Part shown: one piece after another, positions 17,555-23,986 of the stretch | How the letters are laid out: each line of letters starts with the position of its first letter | Position numbering within the stretch: the stretch's first letter is position 1 | NCBI GenBank assembly: GCA_903865775.1 | Contig: CAIPKZ010000198.1 | Location: 1-36,785, forward strand | DNA length: 36,785 nucleotides | Direction: 5' to 3' | DNA from: an uncultured Prolixibacteraceae bacterium | GTDB lineage: Bacteria; Bacteroidota; Bacteroidia; Bacteroidales; Prolixibacteraceae | The notes under the pieces: model-generated | Seen by the model: only the letters and a program-made list of their open reading frames with translations | What the model was told of the DNA's origin: nothing | Databases searched by the model: none | Made by a program: the position numbers and the translations under genes

Positions 17555-17563
17555 ACTCTTGTC
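17527..17563 (-). terminator. Rho-independent terminator of tRNA-Asn
   Basis: Read on the minus strand, GACAAGAG (17563-17556) pairs with CTCTTGTC (17543-17536) around a 12-nt loop and is followed by nine T residues (17535-17527). It lies 5 bp after the tRNA 3' end. The recombinase fragment's last codons overlap it on the other strand. Confidence 0.85.
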
Positions 17564-17568
17564 CTGTA

Positions 17569-17645
17569 TGGCTCCTCAGGTAGGACTTGAACCTACGACC
17601 TACGGATTAACAGTCCGCCGCTCTAACCAACTGAGCTACTGAGGA
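17569..17645 (-). tRNA. tRNA-Asn(GTT)
   Basis: The minus strand folds as a full cloverleaf of 77 nt including an encoded CCA (17571-17569). The acceptor stem is TCCTCAG/CTGAGGA, the D-arm carries AGCTCAGTTGGTTAGAGC, the anticodon loop CTGTTAATC has anticodon GTT, and the T-arm is GTAGG-TTCAAGT-CCTAC. It reads AAC/AAU codons. It sits about 1.2 kb from asnS, whose product charges it. Its 3' end borders the serine-recombinase relic. Confidence 0.97.
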
Positions 17646-17697
17646 ATTTATTCAATACTTACACCTTTAGCAGAAATTGTTTCCTTTAAAAGCGTTG

Positions 17698-17705
17698 CAA
17701 AAATA
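17698..17705 (-). promoter_or_regulatory. Predicted -7 promoter element of tRNA-Asn
   Basis: The minus strand reads TATTTTTG followed by C, the form common at stable-RNA promoters of Bacteroidota. It lies 52 nt upstream of the tRNA 5' end. No clear -33 element was recognised. Confidence 0.45.
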
Positions 17706-17728
17706 GTAGCTTTTCCGAAAAGAAAAAA

Positions 17729-17736
17729 TATTTTTG
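17729..17736 (+). promoter_or_regulatory. Predicted -7 promoter element of the PfkB kinase gene
   Basis: TATTTTTG fits the -7 consensus. An in-frame TTG at 17734 lies inside it, so the ATG at 17752 is the more likely start. The resulting leader would be only about 8-10 nt, close to leaderless. Confidence 0.45.
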
Positions 17737-17751
17737 CATAAATATATTTTT

Positions 17752-18765
17752 ATGAACCCATTTATTGGCGCGCCAAACAAGCAAAAATCCATTCTCGGAA
17801 TCGGGAATGCCCTCATCGATGTATTAATTCATATCTCCGATGATGCAGTTTTAAAAAAATTCGGCCTTCCCAAGGGAAGCATGACTTTAGTTGATGCAAC
17901 TCTTTCAGAAGAAATAAAGAAAGAGACAAAAGGCAGTACCCGAAACATTCAAACAGGTGGTTCCGCGGCCAATACCATACACGGAATCTCCAGGTTGGGC
18001 GGTCAGTGCGGTTACATCGGTAAAATTTCGGACGATGAACTGGGCAATTTTTATCTCGAAGACTTCAAAAAGAACCGTATCAATACCCATTTCTTTTTCA
18101 GCGAAACGGGCACCGGACATGCTACCGGCCTGATCAGTCCTGATTCGGAACGTACGTTTGGCACCTATCTTGGAGCTGCCATGGAATTGACTGCTGAAGA
18201 AATGATACCCGATATTTTCAGGAACTATGGCATCATGCATATCGAAGGTTACCTGGTGCAAAACCATGCGCTCATCGAAGCGGCCATGAAAACGGCCCAT
18301 GAAAACGGACTTCTGATTTCGATCGATATGGCAAGTTTTAATATCGTGGCTGCCAATCTTGATTTTTTGCAGCATATCGTCAGGGAATATGTTGATATTG
18401 TGTTTGCCAACGAAGAAGAAGCTATGTCATTTACCGGCAAGCAGCCGGAGAAAGCATTGTCTGAAATCGCTGAAATGTGCAGCATCGCGGTGGTAAAACT
18501 CGGAGCCCATGGTTCATTAATTAAATCAGGCAACCGGATAATCCGGATCGAAGCCATTCCTGCGAAAAGCGTTGACACAACCGGTGCTGGAGATATTTAT
18601 GCTTCCGGATTTTTATATGCACTTGCCGAAAACCTCGACCTTGAAGTGGCCGGAAAAATAGGTTCTCTTTTGGCCGGAAATGTGGTGGAAGTGGTTGGTG
18701 CCAAAATTCCGGAAGAAACCTGGGACAGCTTACTTCCATTGATTGAGAACCTGAAAACGAAATAA
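17752..18765 (+). CDS. PfkB-family sugar kinase, adenosine-kinase-like
   Basis: The product has 337 residues from the ATG at 17752. The N-terminal strand with GIGNALIDVL is the substrate-binding entry of the ribokinase fold. GGSAANTIHGISRLGG (about 66-81) is PfkB signature 1. DTTGAGDIYASGFLYAL contains signature 2 with catalytic Asp281 in the GAGD anion hole. Family members phosphorylate ribose, fructose, adenosine or similar substrates with ATP. In Bacteroidota this type is usually annotated as an adenosine kinase, but specificity cannot be assigned from motifs. It is cytosolic. It lies divergent to tRNA-Asn and upstream of asnS on the same strand, with its own predicted promoter. Confidence 0.85.
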   Translation: MNPFIGAPNKQKSILGIGNALIDVLIHISDDAVLKKFGLPKGSMTLVDATLSEEIKKETKGSTRNIQTGGSAANTIHGISRLGGQCGYIGKISDDELGNFYLEDFKKNRINTHFFFSETGTGHATGLISPDSERTFGTYLGAAMELTAEEMIPDIFRNYGIMHIEGYLVQNHALIEAAMKTAHENGLLISIDMASFNIVAANLDFLQHIVREYVDIVFANEEEAMSFTGKQPEKALSEIAEMCSIAVVKLGAHGSLIKSGNRIIRIEAIPAKSVDTTGAGDIYASGFLYALAENLDLEVAGKIGSLLAGNVVEVVGAKIPEETWDSLLPLIENLKTK

Positions 18766-18846
18766 AAGAATCAGATCAGAATCTTAAATTTTCATAACCT
18801 GAATTGCAATTTGATAATCACGCAGGCGATATCAGGTATAAAAACA

Positions 18847-18854
18847 TATTTTTG
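18847..18854 (+). promoter_or_regulatory. Predicted -7 promoter element of asnS
   Basis: TATTTTTG fits the Bacteroidota -7 consensus and lies 32 nt upstream of the asnS ATG. A matching -33 element was not evident at the usual spacing. Confidence 0.4.
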
Positions 18855-18886
18855 TCTCGGTTAAAAATCTGCAAACAACACATAGA

Positions 18887-20323
18887 ATGAAACGACTCAA
18901 AATTAAGGAAATACTAAAAGGAGAATTAATAGGCCAACAGGTTGTTGTCAAAGGTTGGGTACGGACCAAACGGGGCAGTAAAAACGTCAATTTTATTGCC
19001 TTAAATGACGGATCGACCATCCATAACCTTCAGGTTGTTGCCGATGTTGAACGATTTGGTGAAGAATTATTGAAAGATATTAATACCAGTGCTGCACTGG
19101 GAATTACCGGCGAGCTGGTTGCTTCGCAGGGTAGCGGTCAGGTTGTTGAGTTAAATGCGACCGAAATTGTAATCTACGGAAAATCTGATCCGGATAAATA
19201 CCCCATCCAGCCCAAAAAACACAGCCTCGAATTTTTACGCGAGAATGCTCATCTGCGATTCCGTACGGCAACGTTCAGTGCAATTTTCCGGATTCGTCAT
19301 GCCATGGCATTTGCTATTCACAACTATTTCAACAACAAAGGATTTATTTATCTGCATACACCGATTGTTACCGGATCGGATGCCGAAGGTGCCGGACAAA
19401 TGTTCCGTGTGACCACGCTCGATGCCAAAAATCCACCGCTGTTGGAAGACGGAACAATCGATTATTCACAGGATTTCTTCGGAAAAGCAACCAACCTGAC
19501 GGTTTCAGGTCAGCTCGAAGGCGAACTTGGAGCAACTGCTTTGGGTGAAGTTTATACTTTCGGACCTACATTCCGGGCTGAAAATTCGAATACTGCCCGT
19601 CATCTGGCCGAGTTCTGGATGATTGAGCCTGAAATGGCGTTTTACGAACTTCAGGACAACATGGATCTCGCTGAAGATTTCCTGAAAAGCCTGATAAAAG
19701 ATGCACTGGATAATTGCATGGACGACCTCGAATTCCTGAGCAAACGACTTCAGGAAGAAGAAAAAAACAAACCAATGGACGAACGTTCAATGGAGTTGAT
19801 TGAAAAACTTCGTTTTGTTCAGGAGAACGACTTTATCCGTTTGCCTTATACCGAGGCAATCGAAATTCTGTTGAACTCGAATCACTATAAAAAGAAAAAA
19901 TTCCAATACCCGGTAGACTGGGGCACTGATTTACAGAGCGAACACGAACGTTATCTGGTTGAAAAGCATTTCAAAAAGCCGGTTATCCTAATCAACTACC
20001 CGAAAGACATCAAGGCGTTTTACATGAAACAGAATGCCGATGGCAAAACAGTTGCTGCTATGGATGTTTTGTTTCCGGGAATCGGTGAAATCATTGGTGG
20101 TTCGCAACGCGAAGAAGATTACGACAAACTGGTCCGGCGAATGGAAGAAATGAATGTTCCGGTTCATGAAATGGATTGGTACCTCGATACCCGCCGTTTC
20201 GGAACGGTTCCTCATGCAGGATTTGGTCTTGGCTTCGAACGATTGCTTCTTTTCGTAACCGGAATGGGCAACATCCGCGACGTGATCGCTTTTCCACGAA
20301 CTCCAAAAAATGCAGAGTTTTAG
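18887..20323 (+). CDS. asnS: Asparaginyl-tRNA synthetase
   Basis: The product has 478 residues, the normal length for bacterial AsnRS. The N-terminal OB-fold anticodon-binding domain (about 1-105) contains [22 protein letters not shown]. The class II catalytic core follows, with motif 2 around [21 protein letters not shown]'s first part (about 229-245) and motif 3 [15 protein letters not shown] (about 444-458). It attaches asparagine to tRNA-Asn using ATP, so direct asparaginylation operates here. The AsnRS-type sequence, together with the nearby tRNA-Asn, leaves little doubt. A strong hairpin follows the stop codon. Confidence 0.97.
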   Translation: MKRLKIKEILKGELIGQQVVVKGWVRTKRGSKNVNFIALNDGSTIHNLQVVADVERFGEELLKDINTSAALGITGELVASQGSGQVVELNATEIVIYGKSDPDKYPIQPKKHSLEFLRENAHLRFRTATFSAIFRIRHAMAFAIHNYFNNKGFIYLHTPIVTGSDAEGAGQMFRVTTLDAKNPPLLEDGTIDYSQDFFGKATNLTVSGQLEGELGATALGEVYTFGPTFRAENSNTARHLAEFWMIEPEMAFYELQDNMDLAEDFLKSLIKDALDNCMDDLEFLSKRLQEEEKNKPMDERSMELIEKLRFVQENDFIRLPYTEAIEILLNSNHYKKKKFQYPVDWGTDLQSEHERYLVEKHFKKPVILINYPKDIKAFYMKQNADGKTVAAMDVLFPGIGEIIGGSQREEDYDKLVRRMEEMNVPVHEMDWYLDTRRFGTVPHAGFGLGFERLLLFVTGMGNIRDVIAFPRTPKNAEF

Positions 20324-20360
20324 AAAATCAAATTTTAATTGAGATCTGAACAATAACCAG

Positions 20361-20396
20361 GAAGGCCTGAAAATCAATTGCTGATTTCAGGCCTTC
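20361..20396. terminator. Strong hairpin terminator between asnS and the convergent small gene
   Basis: GAAGGCCTGAAAATCA (20361-20376) pairs with TGATTTCAGGCCTTC (20382-20396), a stem of about 15 bp with one bulged A and a 5-nt loop. It lies between convergent genes and could act in both directions. The following T-rich stretch on the plus strand is weak. Confidence 0.8.
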
Positions 20397-20416
20397 TTGA
20401 TTAATTTATCCTAATC

Positions 20417-20701
20417 TTACTTCCATGGACTGTTGCCATTGCCGTTTCCATTACCATTGCTATTACCGTTGCCATTGCCATTGTCATCATGATGTTCTCT
20501 ATGATGTTCTCCATGATGTTCTCCATGTACGCTTGAGGATTCCGGCCTGTCTGCCTTAGCTGGATTACTTAATAAAATCATCATAGTTGCTGCTGAAGCT
20601 GCAATATACCCGGTTCTTCTGATTGCATCTTTGCGTGAAATCTTCTTCTCTCCAAAACTGACAATTTCCTTCTTTGCGATTTCTTCCATCTTGTTGTTCA
20701 T
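20417..20701 (-). CDS. Small exported protein P1 with conserved leader and His/Asn/Gly-rich tail (candidate modified-peptide precursor)
   Basis: The product has 94 residues. Residues 1-45 match the second small protein at 23732-23953 at 37 positions, including KKISRKDAI (19-27) and TGYIAASAATMMILLS (30-45). The basic segment before the hydrophobic run resembles a Tat-like signal (SRKDAIR). PAKA at about 47-50 looks like a signal-peptidase I site, leaving a mature tail of about 44 residues. The tail has GEHH/REHH repeats (metal-binding in appearance), an NG-repeat tract and a C-terminal SPWK. The start at 20701 is fixed by alignment to the paralogue. I do not recognise a named family. Its divergent neighbours, a PqqD-HPr-kinase fusion and a nucleotidyltransferase, suggest it may be a substrate for them, which is inference. 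Confidence 0.72.
   Translation of the reverse strand: MNNKMEEIAKKEIVSFGEKKISRKDAIRRTGYIAASAATMMILLSNPAKADRPESSSVHGEHHGEHHREHHDDNGNGNGNSNGNGNGNGNSPWK
20432..20527 (-). repeat. In-frame short tandem repeats in P1 tail
   Basis: From 20432 to 20482 the gene has a 6-bp repeat encoding Asn-Gly. From 20489 to 20527 it has three copies of a 12-bp unit (ATGATGTTCTCC on the plus strand) encoding Gly/Arg-Glu-His-His. All unit lengths are multiples of three, so slippage would change tail length without a frameshift. Confidence 0.8.
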
Positions 20702-21219
20702 TTTGTTTCTATTTATTGATAAAAAATTTAAATATTCTGTTATTTGATGTATATCAAAGTGTTATATAACTTTCTCCAGTTTAATAATGAGCGGCGAATG
20801 AATCAAAAGAATTAGATTTTGATTCTATTCGTACCCAAAGATGTTAACATTTGTTCAGATAACTGCAACCGAACAGGTTCTAAAAAAAAGCAATTACCAA
20901 ACCATGCTTTCTGATGATTAAACAGCTAATTCTGAAGAGTAAAACATTAATAGTGGCAAAGAATGTCCCACTTTTATGTCTGAAATTCACCCGTAATTTT
21001 TCAATTTTTTCCCCTCAGTATTTAAGCCATCAGAAGAAGCTGAATGTTTTGATAAAGTAAGCGTTGTGAAATAAGACTATCAATAGGTAATTTCCGTACC
21101 ATGGAAAGAACATTGAAAGAGGATTTTCATCGATTATGAATGAAGATTTTTTACAAATAGTCCTATCTTTAGACCATCACTTAACCATAGTTTCTACTTT
21201 TGAACCAAACGAATAGAAA
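20702..21219. promoter_or_regulatory. Divergent intergenic region with motifs shared with the region at 30.6 kb
   Basis: There is no gene in these 518 bases. Near the P1 start is the symmetric TTTGAT-N4-ATCAAA at 20743-20758. Further on, the plus strand carries CCCACTTTT (20967-20975), ATTTTTCAATTTT (20996-21008) and CAATAGGTAATTTCCGTACC (21081-21100). All three recur with one or a few changes upstream of the BspA-like gene at 30631-30716. The region separates minus-strand P1 from the plus-strand kinase operon, so the motifs may control either or both. Confidence 0.55.
21195..21202 (+). promoter_or_regulatory. Predicted -7 promoter element of the PqqD-HPr kinase operon
   Basis: TACTTTTG fits the -7 consensus 17 nt before the ATG, with a TTTAG 22 nt upstream as a weak -33 candidate (21168-21172). 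The implied leader is very short. Confidence 0.45.
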
Positions 21220-22365
21220 ATGCCATCCATTCCAATTCTAACAAAGAAAATAGGCCAGTCTTATTTGGTCTGGTTTCAAAACAGCAATTTATACCTTCAG
21301 CTGGAAGAGCCGGCCTGGTTCGTTCTCCGGCGAACCAGACAGCGATATAAATGTGAAACAATTGCCAAAGAATTCGCCGTCCGGTACGGAGCAACTTCAG
21401 AAGATAGCCTCCGGTTTGTTGAAGATATTCGTCTGAAAAGTAAAGAAATGAATCAGCCGACCTCTGTTCAAAACAAAGCTTCTGAAATCCCGGCTGATCT
21501 GAATAACCGTTCATTTACTCCTTATGCCATTCACCACTACCAGTTGGGCGATCGGTTGATTTCATTTTCATACGAAACCCCAACTTTCGAATATTACATT
21601 CACCCGTTAATCTGTCACCTTGAAGTAACTGATGAACAGGTAGGATTGCCTCTTTTTGAATTGTTTGCCTGGCAGGATTCCATCGTATTCCGGTTCAACG
21701 GCGATGTGAAGGGTGTCTGGAATCCTGACGAAACCAATTTTGTAAAAGGATCAATTTTTATGTCACTGATTAATGTGATGTACCAGAAAACCGATGATGA
21801 TTGGCTAATGACAGTTCATGCATCGGCGATCACCAACGGAAAGAAAACCATCCTTTTCTCTGCTGCTCCCGGAAATGGTAAAACAACTATTGCAGCACTC
21901 CTTCAGGCCAAAGGGTACCAGCTGATTTCTGATGATTTTGTTCCAATCGACCGCAAATTGTTGAAGGCATATCCTTTTCCAATTGCCATGTCGGTCAAAG
22001 AAGGTTCGATGGATGTGCTGGTATCACTTTTTCCGGAATTGGGACAAAAACCACTGAACTATATTTCGCCAGAGAAAAGCGTTCGATATTTGGCTTCCAG
22101 TGAAAATCCTGACTTTACGAAAAATATATTTCCGGCTCAGGAATTCATTTTTGTAAAATACGACCAATCGATTGATTTTGTCATGGAAAAATTGGATCCG
22201 TTACAAGCGATCAGATTGCTGCTCGACCAGACCTGGGTAACACCTTCAAGAGGCAATCCGGCCATCCTGTTTGATCTGATTTTACAGAAATCATTTTATC
22301 AGCTGAGCTACTCCAACAATAAGAAAGCGCTGGATGCGATAACCAATCTGTTCGAAAATGACTAA
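21220..22365 (+). CDS. PqqD-like domain fused to HPr-kinase-like (HprK-related) kinase
   Basis: The product has 381 residues. Residues about 5-75 have the PqqD/RRE-like pattern (LYLQLEEPAWFVLRR, then CETIAKEFAVRYG), the small winged fold that binds leader peptides in modified-peptide pathways. Residues about 100-381 resemble HPr kinase/phosphorylase: His200 in VHASAI, Walker A SAAPGNGKTT (214-223) and the Asp pair in LISDDFVPID (235-244). Related stand-alone PqqD plus HprK-type proteins occur in lasso-peptide and other peptide-tailoring clusters, where the kinase phosphorylates the peptide. Here the two are one chain. The gene overlaps the nucleotidyltransferase gene by 8 bp and is flanked by two small proteins sharing a leader. 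The peptide substrate is inferred. Membership in the kinase family is well supported, the PqqD part less so. Confidence 0.78.
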   Translation: MPSIPILTKKIGQSYLVWFQNSNLYLQLEEPAWFVLRRTRQRYKCETIAKEFAVRYGATSEDSLRFVEDIRLKSKEMNQPTSVQNKASEIPADLNNRSFTPYAIHHYQLGDRLISFSYETPTFEYYIHPLICHLEVTDEQVGLPLFELFAWQDSIVFRFNGDVKGVWNPDETNFVKGSIFMSLINVMYQKTDDDWLMTVHASAITNGKKTILFSAAPGNGKTTIAALLQAKGYQLISDDFVPIDRKLLKAYPFPIAMSVKEGSMDVLVSLFPELGQKPLNYISPEKSVRYLASSENPDFTKNIFPAQEFIFVKYDQSIDFVMEKLDPLQAIRLLLDQTWVTPSRGNPAILFDLILQKSFYQLSYSNNKKALDAITNLFEND

Positions 22366-23485
22366 CAAGGAACTCTTTTATTTTACAGGAAAATGCCTGA
22401 CACTCGACGAACATCCCGGCTTCAGGCACGAAATAATTGAAAGCTGCCAGGCAGACCGGATCGATTGGGAGCAATTTGTGTTTCTGTGCAGCAACCATCT
22501 TATCCTTCCTGCAATTTACCTGAAATTCAAAACCCATCAAATCCTCGAATATTTGCCTGAGGATTTGTCGGAACATTTAAAAGACATTTATGAATTAAAT
22601 GTCACCCGAAACGATCTGATTCTAAAACAGATTCAGCAAATTGTCAAGGTTTTGAACGAGAGCAATATCCATCCTGTATTTTTGAAAGGTTCAGGCAATT
22701 TGCTGGATGGGGTTTATTCGGAAATTGGGGAACGGATTTTGGGAGATATCGATTTTCTCGTGCCCGAAAAAGATTATCTGCTCTCTGCAAAACTTATGGA
22801 AGATGCCGGTTATTTAAAGACCGGTACTATTCAGATCGGTATCGATATTGCCACTATGAAGCATTATCCGCGTTTAATGCATCCTGAATTTGTTGCTACG
22901 ATTGAAATTCACCGGATACCAGTACCCGAAAATTACCTGAAAAGATATAATTCCACAATAATTGATCAGGAGAAAATGGCCGTTGAATCGCTTCCGGGAT
23001 GCTTTGTTCTCTCCGGGAAACACAAAATCATTCACAACTTCATACACAGTCAGTTAAGTAATAAAAGTCATGAATACGGAATAGTATCTTTTCGGGATAT
23101 CTATGATTTGTACCTTTTTTCAAAACGATTTGAGCTAAAAGAAACTCTGCCGCATATTCAAAACAAACAAATGGCTATTGCCTATTTTGCTTTTGCAGAT
23201 ACCGTATTCGGGCTATCCGGAAACTTCTATCCTTCAGGCAACCTTTCCTCCTGGTTTCTTTTGAAAAAGCACACCTTTAACCTGAATTCAGGTAAGTTCT
23301 ATCGTCTCCACCGGTCATTTATTTTTTTGCGCTGGCAAATAGTTTCCAAGTACTTTGGACAAATTACAGAAGCTTTCTATTCAAAAAAAATCAGGCAATC
23401 ACTGTTCAGGCGTATAGGTAACCGCCATTGGTACAAGACCCATCTGGATTGGTATAAAGGATTCTTCACCCAAAAACACAATTGA
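22358..23485 (+). CDS. Nucleotidyltransferase family protein (NTP_transf_5-like)
   Basis: The product has 375 residues. It contains the polymerase-beta-type nucleotidyltransferase motif: Lys110-Gly111-Ser112 in VFLKGSGNLL, then GDIDFLVP with Asp130 and Asp132 as probable metal ligands. The preceding helical region (IDWEQFVFLCSNHLILPAIY) is typical of the uncharacterised nucleotidyltransferases found next to HprK-related kinases in peptide-modification and exopolysaccharide/PEP-CTERM-type clusters. It may transfer a nucleotide or another phosphate-linked group to a substrate made by the upstream kinase. It overlaps that kinase gene by 8 bp, so the two are probably translated together. A terminator follows. 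Confidence 0.8.
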   Translation: MTNKELFYFTGKCLTLDEHPGFRHEIIESCQADRIDWEQFVFLCSNHLILPAIYLKFKTHQILEYLPEDLSEHLKDIYELNVTRNDLILKQIQQIVKVLNESNIHPVFLKGSGNLLDGVYSEIGERILGDIDFLVPEKDYLLSAKLMEDAGYLKTGTIQIGIDIATMKHYPRLMHPEFVATIEIHRIPVPENYLKRYNSTIIDQEKMAVESLPGCFVLSGKHKIIHNFIHSQLSNKSHEYGIVSFRDIYDLYLFSKRFELKETLPHIQNKQMAIAYFAFADTVFGLSGNFYPSGNLSSWFLLKKHTFNLNSGKFYRLHRSFIFLRWQIVSKYFGQITEAFYSKKIRQSLFRRIGNRHWYKTHLDWYKGFFTQKHN

Positions 23486-23509
23486 ATTTCAAAAATAATT
23501 GAAGCAAAA

Positions 23510-23539
23510 AAAACGGGCAGCCCGCAGGATACCCGTTTT
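23510..23539 (+). terminator. Terminator after the kinase/nucleotidyltransferase operon
   Basis: AAAACGGG (23510-23517) pairs with CCCGTTTT (23532-23539), 25 bp after the nucleotidyltransferase stop. A-rich and T-rich flanks extend the stem. Confidence 0.7.
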
Positions 23540-23731
23540 ACAACAGCACAGGAGTTGATTCCGGCACTGGTTTTCCACCCTTAAATACTAACTTATTTTC
23601 TTCCTTATAAACAAATCATTTTTCCTAACTGAGTTTTTTCTCCGGTAGTTAAATGTTCGACTACGACCTGACTGCTTGCCAAATACGTAAAGCATTTCGC
23701 TTCAGGCTTTCTATTATATTCTGAATCTCTA

Positions 23732-23953
23732 TTATTTCCAGATACCACTACCGCCACGATCTCCGTCTTTCTTTTCAGGTGGAGGGGCACAGCGCGATGT
23801 GTTCGCCTGACTTGATTTACTCAACAGAATCATCATAGTTGCCGCTGAGGCTGCAATGTAACCAGTTCGTTTAATGGCATCTTTCCGGGAAATCTTTTTC
23901 GTATCGAAATTCTCAATTTCCTTCTTCGCGATTTCTACTAGTTTATTTTCCAT
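23732..23953 (-). CDS. Small exported protein P2 with the same leader as P1 and a different tail (candidate modified-peptide precursor)
   Basis: The product has 73 residues. The N-terminal 45 residues share KKISRKDAIKRTGYIAASAA and the following TMMILLS with P1. SSQA at about 47-50 resembles a signal-peptidase site. The predicted mature part is only about 23 residues (NTSRCAPPPEKKDGDRGGSG, then IWK), with one Cys and a C-terminal Trp-Lys as in P1. The gene starts 33 bp after the stop of the large BspA-like gene on the same strand, with no evident terminator between them, so it is probably co-transcribed. It converges on the kinase/nucleotidyltransferase operon. I know no named family; the precursor role is inferred from leader conservation and neighbours. 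Confidence 0.72.
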   Translation of the reverse strand: MENKLVEIAKKEIENFDTKKISRKDAIKRTGYIAASAATMMILLSKSSQANTSRCAPPPEKKDGDRGGSGIWK

Positions 23954-23986
23954 ATCAATTTATATTTAATGGTTTGTATGCTTAAT

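Noticed and set aside
17734-17751. TTG start for the PfkB-family kinase
   Set aside because: The TTG lies within the TATTTTTG promoter motif; the ATG at 17752 gives a normal kinase N-terminus.
17905-18375. 156-codon minus-strand frame opposite the PfkB-family kinase
   Set aside because: It overlaps a clear conserved gene on the other strand and has no domain signature; a shadow of that gene's codon pattern.
23605-23790. 61-codon minus-strand frame overlapping the P2 3' end
   Set aside because: It overlaps the better supported P2 gene in a different frame, has no relation to P1 and no recognisable domain.
20417-23953. Classical lasso-peptide gene cluster
   Set aside because: HprK-like kinase and nucleotidyltransferase occur in such clusters, but no asparagine-synthetase-like cyclase or transglutaminase-like protease is present here, and the tails lack a lasso-type core.
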